From: Candidatus Thorarchaeota archaeon
GTDB lineage: Archaea > Asgardarchaeota > Thorarchaeia > Thorarchaeales > Thorarchaeaceae
Length of the DNA stretch: 9,530 nt
Direction: 5' to 3'
Assembly: GCA_016840965.1 (NCBI GenBank)
Contig: JAEORI010000300.1
Span: forward strand, 1 to 9,530
In this document: piece by piece, positions 1 to 6,200 of the stretch
Layout of the letters: the number at the start of each line of letters is the position of its first letter
Numbering within the stretch: position 1 is the stretch's first letter
The notes under the pieces: generated by a model
Database searches by the model: none
What the model was told of the DNA's origin: nothing
What the model saw: only the letters and a program-made list of their open reading frames with translations
Program-made: the position numbers and the translations under genes

Positions 1-129
1 CTAGGTGCCACAGTGACACAGCTTGAAACGTTCCAGTTTCCAATTGGTCGACTGTTCGAATTCCATAAAAAATCGAAACACTTGGTGGATGTAGATCTGT
101 ATCGTATATGTGTCAAAGAGCGTGAATAG
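1..129 (+). CDS. C-terminal end of a METTL5-like RNA methyltransferase (partial)
   Basis: An open frame enters from the left edge (codons begin at base 1) and ends at TAG 127-129, giving the last 42 residues of a protein. The segment reads ...FQFPIGRLFEFHKK... followed by VDVDLYRI. By recall this matches the end of METTL5-family adenine-N6 RNA methyltransferases; human METTL5 ends with a similar 'YKFHKK...EVDLIRF' stretch. The family, with archaeal members in COG2263, methylates an adenine in small-subunit rRNA in eukaryotes. The SAM-binding and NPPF catalytic motifs would lie upstream of this window, so the assignment rests on the tail alone. Its stop is one base before the preferred Csl4 start, suggesting co-transcription with csl4. 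A generic protein end with chance similarity remains possible. Confidence 0.65.
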   Translation, partial: LGATVTQLETFQFPIGRLFEFHKKSKHLVDVDLYRICVKERE

Positions 130-130
130 A

Positions 131-871
131 ATGGCAGATGTGAAGAGCGGCGATATCGTAGTACCCGGGGATCAACTCTGCGTCATTGAAGAGTTGATGC
201 CAAGCTTTGGTACTTATGAGAAGGATGGTATTGTTTATGCCGCGGCTCCTGGGCTAGTCGACATGGACCTCAAGGAACGCAGTATCAGAATTATTGGTCC
301 TAATGGTGAAATGAAACTTTCCCTTCCAATAAAGGGTGATATTCTAATGGGTGAAGTCACCCTTGTTTTTGATCAACGGGCTGAAGTCAAAATAGTGAGG
401 ATTAATGATCAGGACTATCATAGCGGCCTTATTGGTGAATTACATATAAGCAACGTGACCCGAAGGTACGTGAAAAGCATGCAGGACGTGCTCAAACAGA
501 ACGATATAGTTCGGGCTGCAGCTCTCAATACACACGAGATTCCTGTAGAACTGACCTTAGTAGGTCCTGAACTCGGAGTTCTCTTTGCCTTATGCGTTAG
601 GTGTGGAAACCCCCTAACTCTCACTACTCACAACAACATGTTTTGCCTACGTTGTGAGAATCGCGAAACCCGAGAAGTGGCAAATGATTATGGTCTAAGA
701 TTTGGTATAGAACCAAGACCTGATCTGGCACCTCGCAGACGATCATTTGAACGCCGAAGATATGACCGTGATGATCGCGGAGGTAGACGATTCGATGGTC
801 CACGTGGAAGAGGCGGTCCCAGAAGAGATAGAAGGAGCGACGATCGCCACAGAGACAATAGGAGACGATAG
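131..871 (+). CDS. csl4: Exosome subunit Csl4 with arginine-rich C-terminal tail
   Basis: This is the cap subunit of the archaeal RNA exosome, which binds RNA and helps guide it to the Rrp41-Rrp42 ring in the cytoplasm. With the ATG at 131 the protein has 246 residues. An N-terminal domain (about 1-60, starting MADVKSGDIVVPGDQ) is followed by an S1/OB domain (about 65-145) and a zinc ribbon with C155, C158, C172 and C175. Residues 190-246 form an added tail in which 23 of 57 residues are Arg, mixed with Asp and Gly. By recall archaeal Csl4 usually has about 180-200 residues and ends soon after the zinc ribbon, so the tail is an extension. I chose ATG 131 because it follows the upstream stop (TAG 127-129) by one base and begins like other Csl4 proteins. 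GTG 110 and GTG 122 are in-frame alternatives that would overlap the upstream gene. Confidence 0.93.
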   Translation: MADVKSGDIVVPGDQLCVIEELMPSFGTYEKDGIVYAAAPGLVDMDLKERSIRIIGPNGEMKLSLPIKGDILMGEVTLVFDQRAEVKIVRINDQDYHSGLIGELHISNVTRRYVKSMQDVLKQNDIVRAAALNTHEIPVELTLVGPELGVLFALCVRCGNPLTLTTHNNMFCLRCENRETREVANDYGLRFGIEPRPDLAPRRRSFERRRYDRDDRGGRRFDGPRGRGGPRRDRRSDDRHRDNRRR

Positions 872-873
872 AC

Positions 874-1164
874 ATGAAGCCAAGAACTATTGAACATTCT
901 AAGTTCGAAATTAAATTTGAGATTGGTGGAGAGGGACATTCATTCCCAAATCTACTTCGTAAAACACTCTTGGAAGAGTCCTCGGTGGAGTTTGCTGGAT
1001 ATAATATTGAACATCCACTACTTGCAAGTCCAATCCTGACATTAAGGACAAAGCGGCGCCAATCAAATGTTGTCCTAAGAGAAGCTCTGGAGAAAATGCT
1101 TGCAAGAACTGAAGAATTCCGTAAGAAATTCAAACAAGCAGTTCTAGACCATAATGTTGACTAA
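874..1164 (+). CDS. rpo11: DNA-directed RNA polymerase subunit Rpo11 (RpoL)
   Basis: This small RNA polymerase subunit pairs with Rpo3 to form the assembly platform equivalent to the bacterial alpha dimer and eukaryotic Rpb3-Rpb11. The 96-residue length is normal for the family. The hallmark region is present: GGEGHSFPNLLRKTL (about 23-37), then VEFAGYNIEHPLL (about 43-55), and a C-terminal helix rich in Lys, Glu and Arg that should form the dimer coiled coil. The start is two bases after the csl4 stop. GGAG at 861-864, inside the end of csl4, sits nine bases upstream, which supports translational coupling. Confidence 0.95.
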   Translation: MKPRTIEHSKFEIKFEIGGEGHSFPNLLRKTLLEESSVEFAGYNIEHPLLASPILTLRTKRRQSNVVLREALEKMLARTEEFRKKFKQAVLDHNVD

Positions 1165-1167
1165 ATT

Positions 1168-1599
1168 ATGCCTAGGGCGGCCTTTCATATGTGGGAGACC
1201 TTTGTCCAGCATCAATCCGTCGAAGAGATAATGAATGATAAAGGTCTAGCAAAGATAGGTGATGGCATTGTCAACCTATGTTATTCTCTAGCGAAATCCA
1301 AAGTCCTTGGTAATGCTACAGGTGACAAAGTAAAGGACAGTATACTGGCTCGAGCAATCCGTGCAACAGAAGTTTACAGATATATCTCTCACAGAACCGA
1401 TTCCGGAAAAGCAGCTGATGCCTACGAAGCAATAATAGCATACTTGTGGATGAGAGATAGAATAACAGTACAAGGAATGGTTGAAAACCTTGTTCAAACT
1501 CTTCGAATAGATTCAAAGACCAGTAGAAAGAGAGAAGAAGAGATTGCAGCTCAGTCATTCCAACATTTCCTAGAGCAACACATTACTTCGTTGCCCTAG
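1168..1599 (+). CDS. Small archaeal RNase III-like family protein
   Basis: The 143-residue protein has KIGDGIVNLCYSLAKS at about 28-43, RTDSGKAADAYEAIIAYLWM at about 76-95, and an all-helical remainder. This pattern resembles the compact archaeal RNase III-like family (by recall Pfam Ribonucleas_3_2) and is reminiscent of bacterial Mini-III, where an A-x-IGDA-type motif and a later E-A-I/L-I-G/A-A-x-x-L segment provide metal-binding acidic residues. Candidate acidic residues are D31 in the IGD motif, D85 and E88. No double-stranded RNA-binding domain is visible. The gene begins three bases after the rpo11 stop and has no clear Shine-Dalgarno. An RNA-processing role fits the Csl4 and methylase neighbours, but the substrate is unknown. 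An in-frame ATG at 1189 is an alternative start. Confidence 0.7.
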   Translation: MPRAAFHMWETFVQHQSVEEIMNDKGLAKIGDGIVNLCYSLAKSKVLGNATGDKVKDSILARAIRATEVYRYISHRTDSGKAADAYEAIIAYLWMRDRITVQGMVENLVQTLRIDSKTSRKREEEIAAQSFQHFLEQHITSLP

Positions 1600-1667
1600 C
1601 CACTGAATGTACCCTGTCGTAATGCTTAATTGAAATGTAAACGCTCCAGCCGAGAAGTGATTGTTTC
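1600..1667 (+). promoter_or_regulatory. Short intergenic gap with weak promoter-like A/T box before tfs
   Basis: This 68-base gap holds an A/T-rich stretch, GCTTAATTG, around 1624-1632, about 36 bases before the tfs ATG. It could act as a weak TATA box with a start site near 1650. No strong hairpin or T-run terminator is seen. The call is weak. Confidence 0.25.
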
Positions 1668-1991
1668 ATGGAATTCTGTGACAAATGCGGTGCAATGATG
1701 ATACCAACCACAGAAGATGATGGTAACAGAGTCCTAAAATGTAGAAGCTGTGGACATACAAAAAGCATCAAAGGGCGGCTCACAGTTACTCAGACATTTG
1801 AGAAAACACCTCGTGACAAGATAGTTGTTGTAGATGATGACGCTATTCCCATGCCTGTTACTAAGGAAACATGTCCAAAATGTGGAAACAATGATGCCTA
1901 TTATTGGACTCTACAAACAAGACGCGGAGATGAAGGTGCAACAGAGTTCTATAGATGTACAGAGTGCAAGCACACATGGCGTCGGTACTGA
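1668..1991 (+). CDS. tfs: Transcription factor S (TFS), TFIIS-like transcript cleavage factor
   Basis: TFS rescues backtracked RNA polymerase by stimulating cleavage of the nascent RNA 3' end. The 107-residue length is typical. An N-terminal Rpb9-like zinc ribbon uses C4, C7, C25 and C28, followed by a linker at about 30-65. The C-terminal TFIIS ribbon uses C69, C72, C97 and C100 and ends HTWRRY. The tip of the C-terminal hairpin carries the acidic pair D88-E89, which reaches the polymerase active site in this family. Its presence favours an active cleavage factor over a plain Rpb9-like subunit. The usual serine/alanine residues around this pair are replaced (RRGDEGAT). The ATG at 1668 gives the expected MEFCDKCG start. 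Confidence 0.94.
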   Translation: MEFCDKCGAMMIPTTEDDGNRVLKCRSCGHTKSIKGRLTVTQTFEKTPRDKIVVVDDDAIPMPVTKETCPKCGNNDAYYWTLQTRRGDEGATEFYRCTECKHTWRRY

Positions 1992-1992
1992 C

Positions 1993-2001
1993 AAATTTAT
2001 A
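1993..2001 (+). promoter_or_regulatory. Candidate TATA box before the OB-fold gene and pcn
   Basis: AAATTTATA lies directly after the tfs stop codon. A transcription start about 25 bases downstream would fall near 2026, leaving a leader of about 47 bases before the GTG at 2073. The call rests on base composition and spacing; the B recognition element overlaps the tfs stop and is not clear. Confidence 0.4.
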
Positions 2002-2072
2002 GCCCTCGAGATATAGCTGCCTAAGTATTGTATTGTTCAATCTCTCTTATTATCCTGAATGGTGTAGTTAAA

Positions 2073-2447
2073 GTGACCGAAGAAAAGAGCTTCCCTCGTC
2101 GAGAACCATCTAAACTTACCACGATACGAAAGCTATCTCCAGATACGCGAGGTCCTGTTAGAATAATGGGAATCGTTGTTGATGCTAGTCCGGGTCTTGT
2201 AGTTGTTCAAGACATATACGATGACGATGTAAAAAACGCAGGGAAAATCCAAGTCAGCGTTGAAGAATCTCTCGAAGTGAGTAAGAAATACATGTTTATT
2301 GGAGAAGTGACAGAGAAGACAATAGACACTGGAAAAGAACTCAGATTGAATGCATCAATCGCCCATAATATTGATAATTTAGATATTACACTCTATAAAG
2401 AAGTTCGAGATATGGAGGGAAAAGTGACTAGAACAATGAGTGAATGA
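2073..2447 (+). CDS. Small predicted OB-fold protein, possibly RPA-like
   Basis: I do not recognise a precise family. The 124-residue protein has a charged N-terminus rich in Lys and Arg (about 1-25), then alternating beta-strand-like segments from about 26 to 95 (GPVRIMGIVVDASPGLVVVQD, IQVSVEE, KKYMFIGEVTEK, LRLNASIA) ending in an acidic tail. The strand spacing suits a single OB-fold like small RPA subunits or Stn1/RMI2-type domains, so single-stranded DNA binding or a protein-bridging role is a reasonable inference. No zinc motif is seen. I chose GTG 2073 (MTEEKSFPRR). The in-frame TTG at 2028 would add an unlikely hydrophobic leader, although it sits close to the predicted transcription start. 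The stop is 13 bases before pcn, which suggests co-expression with the clamp. Confidence 0.6.
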   Translation: MTEEKSFPRREPSKLTTIRKLSPDTRGPVRIMGIVVDASPGLVVVQDIYDDDVKNAGKIQVSVEESLEVSKKYMFIGEVTEKTIDTGKELRLNASIAHNIDNLDITLYKEVRDMEGKVTRTMSE

Positions 2448-2460
2448 GGGATGGATAAAG

Positions 2461-3213
2461 ATGTTTCATGCAACTCTTGAAAGTAGCAAAACATGGAGGC
2501 AAATAGTTGATGCTTTGGCAACATTACTCACAGAAGCTCATTTCTTAATCAGGAATGACGGAATCACACTTACTCAATACGACTCTTCAAGAGCTGCAAT
2601 GGTTGATCTTTTTCTCCCATCAACCATATTCCAAGAATACAACTGTAAGGGAGAACACGAAGTCAGCTTAGGATTAGATGAGCTCGTCAAAGTGAGTAAA
2701 CGAATCGCTGGTGATGATAGGCTTGAATTTTACTTAGACCAATCTCAGAATCGTTTTGAGATTAGGATGGTCGGCCAAGCTGAACGAACATTCAAGATTC
2801 AACTATTGACACCCCCAGAAGAGAGGACCAAAAAAATTAGTCCAACATTCGAAACACATGCTGAAATGTTCTCTGATGCATTCAAGCAAGTAGTAAAGGA
2901 CATCGCTGTTGTTTCTAACCATATAAAAATCGCAGTAACTAGGGAATCACTAGGCTTTGGCGGCGTTGGTGATGTTGGTGAGGCCGAGGTCTCCCTAAAA
3001 CTTGGTGATGACTCTCTTTTATATCAACTAGAGGTGAAACAAGATGCCACCGCTATGTATGCCCTGTCTTACCTCTCAGAAATTGCAAAGGCAATCTCAA
3101 GTGACACCTTAATCCTCCGAATGACCGAGAATAAACCCGTGATGCTTGAATTCTCGATTGCAGAAGGTGGAGTCATTAAATTCCTTTTAGCTCCAAGAGT
3201 AGAGAGAAGATAG
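2461..3213 (+). CDS. pcn: DNA polymerase sliding clamp PCNA, first copy
   Basis: PCNA forms a ring around DNA and tethers polymerases, ligase, flap nuclease and other PIP-box proteins. The 250-residue length is normal. The start MFHATLES, the central segment FEIRMVGQAERTFKIQLL (about 98-115), the interdomain loop after LLTPPEE (about 115-130) and the C-terminal LAPRVERR are all recognisable. It is about two-thirds identical by eye to the next gene, and codons differ widely, so the duplication is not recent. ATG 2461 matches the second copy's start and has GAGGG at 2446-2450 ten bases upstream; an in-frame GTG at 2440 would add seven residues that do not look like PCNA. Homotrimer or heterotrimer formation cannot be told from sequence alone. 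Confidence 0.95.
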   Translation: MFHATLESSKTWRQIVDALATLLTEAHFLIRNDGITLTQYDSSRAAMVDLFLPSTIFQEYNCKGEHEVSLGLDELVKVSKRIAGDDRLEFYLDQSQNRFEIRMVGQAERTFKIQLLTPPEERTKKISPTFETHAEMFSDAFKQVVKDIAVVSNHIKIAVTRESLGFGGVGDVGEAEVSLKLGDDSLLYQLEVKQDATAMYALSYLSEIAKAISSDTLILRMTENKPVMLEFSIAEGGVIKFLLAPRVERR

Positions 3214-3397
3214 CGACAAGCTACTATATTTTGCCTATAAAGGAGAGTCTAATTCTACCGAGAGGCACATTTTAAATGCGGAATCCATTTTGAGAATCTA
3301 GTTCAAAGATATGGAGCGACACTGACTGCTTAATGATATTGTATCATTTTGATTCCAATGTCAGTTCGCGCATCAACAGACAATTGGAGATAATGGC
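3214..3397 (+). promoter_or_regulatory. 184-base gap between the PCNA genes with candidate promoter elements
   Basis: This is the longest gap between genes. Two TATA-like elements are visible: CTATAAAGG at 3235-3243 and TTTAAATG at 3271-3278, with start sites expected near 3262 and 3300. A leader of roughly 95-135 bases would precede the second PCNA. GGAGA at 3386-3390 lies seven bases before the ATG at 3398 and is a good ribosome binding site. The gap implies that the second clamp can be transcribed separately from the first. No clear T-run terminator follows the first copy. Confidence 0.45.
3332..3348. repeat. Perfect 7-bp inverted repeat in the second PCNA leader
   Basis: AATGATA (3332-3338) and TATCATT (3342-3348) are exact reverse complements separated by TTG. 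The element is symmetric enough to be a regulator-binding site or a short A/T-rich hairpin in the leader RNA. It is followed by TTTT only in part (3347-3350), so a terminator reading is weak. Such an A/T-rich repeat could also occur by chance. Confidence 0.45.
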
Positions 3398-4153
3398 ATG
3401 TTTCACGCGACTCTCGATAGCACCAAAACCTGGAAACAGATTGTGGATGCCCTTGCTACCTTGCTTACAGAAGCACATTTTCGTGTGTCTGAATCCGGAA
3501 TATCACTTCGTCAGCTCGACTCATCAAAAGCAGCAATGGTTGATTTGACCCTTCCATCAGGGATCTTTCAGGAGTACTCATGTAAGGGCGAACATGACAT
3601 TTGTTTGGGTATTGATGAACTCGCCAAGGTGAGCAAAAGGATGGCTGGAGATGAGCATCTTGAGTTTAATCTTGACGAGTCTGAAAAACGGTTTGAGATT
3701 AGAATGGTTGGACAAGCGAGCAGAGTGTTTAAACTTCAACTCCTCACCCCACCAGATGAACAGACAAAGAAACCTGGAATTCAGTTTGATGTGAAAGCAG
3801 AATTATTGGCTGACACTTTCAAACAAGCAATCAAGGACATTGGCGTCGTTTCTAGTCATGTGAAAATCAGCGCGGAATCAGAACAACTCACCTTCGCTGG
3901 TGAAGGTGATACAGGTGAAGCCAATGTTGCATTAACAACTAAGGGTGATGCTCCAGCTCTTTTCCAGTTGGAAGTATCAGGTAAATCAGCGGCAATGTAT
4001 GCGCTCAACTACCTTAGCGAAATCTCAAAAGCGATTGCTAGTGACAGCCTAATGCTTCAATTCACATCCAACAAACCGATGATGTTGGAATTTCCAATAG
4101 CAGAAGCTGGAAGTATAAGTTTCGTCCTTGCACCACGTGTAGAACGAAGATAA
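3398..4153 (+). CDS. pcn: DNA polymerase sliding clamp PCNA, second copy
   Basis: This second clamp subunit has 251 residues, in tandem with the first. It begins MFHATLDSTKTW and ends LAPRVERR. The N-terminal helix, KVSKRMAGDEHLEF (about 77-90) and RFEIRMVGQ (about 97-105) are shared with its paralogue. The copies differ most in the interdomain loop after LLTPP (EERTKKISPTFET versus DEQTKKPGIQFDV) and in the second-domain strands after about residue 155, where this copy has one extra residue. Those regions include the PIP-box groove and part of the subunit interface, so partner choice or trimer composition may differ. It is preceded by its own possible promoter and by GGAGA at 3386-3390. Both copies look intact, with no sign of pseudogene decay. 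Confidence 0.95.
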   Translation: MFHATLDSTKTWKQIVDALATLLTEAHFRVSESGISLRQLDSSKAAMVDLTLPSGIFQEYSCKGEHDICLGIDELAKVSKRMAGDEHLEFNLDESEKRFEIRMVGQASRVFKLQLLTPPDEQTKKPGIQFDVKAELLADTFKQAIKDIGVVSSHVKISAESEQLTFAGEGDTGEANVALTTKGDAPALFQLEVSGKSAAMYALNYLSEISKAIASDSLMLQFTSNKPMMLEFPIAEAGSISFVLAPRVERR

Positions 4154-4204
4154 GAAAACAAGAGGTACCAAACACATTGGGTCCAATTCGCGGGGTTCTA
4201 GTGC

Positions 4205-5593
4205 ATGTCAAGTCAGAGCCAAGGTTTCACAAGCACGGTCTTGAAACTGCGATTCATGTTCCATGAGTACTACAAGTCCAATCCTGACTCTATTGACATT
4301 CCGGATAAGATCCACAATAGAGAGTTTGGTATTCAAAGTTGGGAATATAATTGGTATTGCCCTATGAGGAAAGGTCGTGACGAGGCTGGTCGGAATAAGA
4401 CAATAGGATGTGGTCAGTCTGGGACATCATTCACAAACATCAAAACATGTCCAAATTGTGGATCTACTGACATCCAGACAACTACATGGAAACGACATGT
4501 AGGTTATTTGAACCGTGATGAACTTGTCCGAGATTTGGCATCAGTAGCTCCTCACAGTGTCTATCATTCAGCGGCATTCTATAAGATTCCAGTCGCACGG
4601 CATATGAATGAAAAAGAATGGTTTGGAGCTGAGCTTGTCTTCGATATTGATGCAGATCATCTAGAATTACCATGTGCAAAAGATCATGACGCATGGCGAT
4701 GTAATACTGAGAATTGTCATAAAACCGGCATTGGCATTCCTCCTGAGCGTTGCCCAGACTGTGATGGCACAAGTTTCAGTACAAGAAAGTGGGTATGCGA
4801 GAACTGTCTAGCTGAAGCTAAGAAATACACGAAGAAGCTCTACGATGAGTTCATAGTGTCTGATTTTGGATTCAGTCCTGAATCTATTCAACTTAATTAC
4901 AGTGGCCACAGAGGATATCATATTCGTATTCGCGATCCCCGGGTCTTTACACTTGACTCGAATGGTCGTATTCAGATAGTACACTACGTCATGGGTCTTG
5001 GTTTCAACACCGAGAAAGTCATTGTAAATCAAGGTGGAGTGGACAGAATACCAGACCGAGTCTTTCCAGGATGGGCTGGCAAGATAGCTGATGCTATTGT
5101 AGATTTTGTGCGAAACATAGATTCATACGATGGAACTGAGAGATGGGTCAAACCGCTTAGAAAAGGAAAAGTCGCAGCCCTTGATGGACTGTTAAGGACC
5201 CCTCCTATTTTGAATAAAGAAGCAAGGGATATTGGATTGAAGTCATGGCAAGAAATCGCTGAGAAAGCAGCAGAGTTCTATGGTGGTGAGATAGACCGTC
5301 CGGTGACCCATGATGTTCACAGAGTTATTCGCTTAATTGGTAGTCTAAACGGAAAGACTGGATTTACGGTCAACAAGCTTACCAGAGATCAACTAGACGA
5401 CTTCGATCCTTTTAATGATGCAATTGTCTTTAATGATGGACAAATGAAGGTTAAATTCCTGCGCAAATCTCCTGGTGTCCCACTTTTCAGAATTGGTGAC
5501 GACACCTATGGTCCATATCATGGAGAATCCGTTGAATTACCAACACCAGCAGCAGCATTTGTGTTATGCAAAGGAGTTGCTATCATTGAGTGA
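4205..5593 (+). CDS. priS: DNA primase catalytic subunit PriS with extra cysteine clusters
   Basis: PriS synthesises the RNA or DNA primer and works with PriL. The protein has 462 residues, longer than the roughly 330-400 I expect for archaeal PriS. The N-terminal helix (LKLRFMFHEYYKSN) leads to REFGIQSW (about 39-46). An inserted module with C52, C69, C82 and C85 looks like a zinc ribbon. The catalytic FDIDAD carries D147 and D149. A second cysteine-rich stretch has C157, C166, C171, C183, C186, C198 and C201. SGHRGYHIRI (233-242) and DVHRVIRLIGSLNGKTG (370-386, D370 probably the third metal ligand) complete the primase core. Residues about 413-462 form a GINS B-domain-like end. The start, 51 bases after the PCNA stop, gives a proper N-terminal helix; no strong Shine-Dalgarno is seen. 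The stop overlaps the GINS start. Confidence 0.95.
   Translation: MSSQSQGFTSTVLKLRFMFHEYYKSNPDSIDIPDKIHNREFGIQSWEYNWYCPMRKGRDEAGRNKTIGCGQSGTSFTNIKTCPNCGSTDIQTTTWKRHVGYLNRDELVRDLASVAPHSVYHSAAFYKIPVARHMNEKEWFGAELVFDIDADHLELPCAKDHDAWRCNTENCHKTGIGIPPERCPDCDGTSFSTRKWVCENCLAEAKKYTKKLYDEFIVSDFGFSPESIQLNYSGHRGYHIRIRDPRVFTLDSNGRIQIVHYVMGLGFNTEKVIVNQGGVDRIPDRVFPGWAGKIADAIVDFVRNIDSYDGTERWVKPLRKGKVAALDGLLRTPPILNKEARDIGLKSWQEIAEKAAEFYGGEIDRPVTHDVHRVIRLIGSLNGKTGFTVNKLTRDQLDDFDPFNDAIVFNDGQMKVKFLRKSPGVPLFRIGDDTYGPYHGESVELPTPAAAFVLCKGVAIIE
5570..5576 (+). promoter_or_regulatory. Strong Shine-Dalgarno that fixes the GINS TTG start
   Basis: AAAGGAG lies inside the last codons of priS and is nine bases upstream of TTG 5586. 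No in-frame ATG exists near the expected protein start, so this site decides the start and implies coupled translation with priS. Confidence 0.75.
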
Positions 5594-6200
5594 GTTAGGG
5601 TATAACGATATCAAAACCGCATGGGAGAACGAAGTGCAGAATGAAAGTCTTCAAGATTTAGGTGATCTACGACTAAGCAAAATGATATCGTATCTCTCTA
5701 GTGTACGTTTATCACTAGCATCTATGGATGCTGAAAAACGAGTCCAAGCTGATATACTCACACAAGAAGCTCTAAATCTCGAGTTCATGATTGAAGATCT
5801 TTTGACACTCCGAAGACAGAAGATATTGAAAGCTGCAATGTCTGGACACAAGCCTACTGGTGATATGACACTCGCAGAGGAAGAACTATACAATAGAATC
5901 CAACGAGCTCTTGATGGCCACACTGAGTTTGTTGCAGACTCCCTAGCTGGATCTAAACCAACGAAGGCAAAGAAAGCCGACGATGCAGAAGAATCCATTG
6001 CTTCCTCCCCCTCTGAAATGGTTGATTATGTGACTGTTAGATTTCTCCAACCGATCGGTGATGCCTTTTTGGGTATTGATGAGAAGACGTATGGGCCTTT
6101 CAAGAAGGAAGATGTTGCTATGATTCCTGCAGCCAATGCCAGAACTTGGTTGCGGGATGGTACAGTTGTCCGTATTGTCACTGAGGAGGATTTCTCCTAA
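5586..6200 (+). CDS. gins51: GINS complex subunit, Gins51 type
   Basis: GINS associates with MCM and the Cdc45/GAN-like protein in the archaeal replicative helicase. The 204-residue protein has an N-terminal helical A-domain (about 1-120, including LTLRRQKILKAAM at 73-85), a flexible Lys/Ala/Asp/Ser-rich linker (about 122-146) and a C-terminal B-domain (about 148-204, VRFLQPIGDAFLG...KTYGPF). The A-then-B order identifies the Gins51 type; Gins23 has the reverse order. The B-domain resembles the end of the neighbouring PriS. Translation probably starts at TTG 5586, within priS and overlapping its stop by eight bases, behind AAAGGAG. An in-frame upstream ATG at 5475 would add 37 residues from out-of-frame priS sequence and is unlikely. 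Confidence 0.88.
   Translation: MSELGYNDIKTAWENEVQNESLQDLGDLRLSKMISYLSSVRLSLASMDAEKRVQADILTQEALNLEFMIEDLLTLRRQKILKAAMSGHKPTGDMTLAEEELYNRIQRALDGHTEFVADSLAGSKPTKAKKADDAEESIASSPSEMVDYVTVRFLQPIGDAFLGIDEKTYGPFKKEDVAMIPAANARTWLRDGTVVRIVTEEDFS
6183..6190 (+). promoter_or_regulatory. Shine-Dalgarno for the 95-residue gene
   Basis: GAGGAGGA at the end of gins51 sits nine bases before ATG 6200. It strongly supports translation of the small downstream gene and coupling to gins51. Confidence 0.7.

Noticed and set aside
624..1133. A 169-codon open frame on the minus strand
   Set aside because: It lies antisense to the csl4 tail and rpo11, both clearly real, and its translation shows no recognisable domain. 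The Arg-rich codons opposite create a long stop-free frame.
1834..2016. A 60-codon forward frame inside tfs
   Set aside because: It is a shifted reading of the tfs C-terminal zinc ribbon, which is intact in the main frame.
3235..3243. CTATAAAGG as the sole promoter of the second PCNA
   Set aside because: A second TATA-like element at 3271-3278 is equally good, so I report the gap as a region and do not fix one box.
3333..3548. A 71-codon forward frame overlapping the start of the second PCNA
   Set aside because: It is out of frame with the intact PCNA over most of its length, and no ribosome site or domain supports it.
4482..4772. A 96-codon open frame on the minus strand
   Set aside because: It lies inside priS opposite the catalytic motif. 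The His- and Leu-rich translation is not protein-like.
5651..5998. A 115-codon open frame on the minus strand
   Set aside because: It is antisense to gins51, has low-complexity Ser/Arg/Ala content and no family features.
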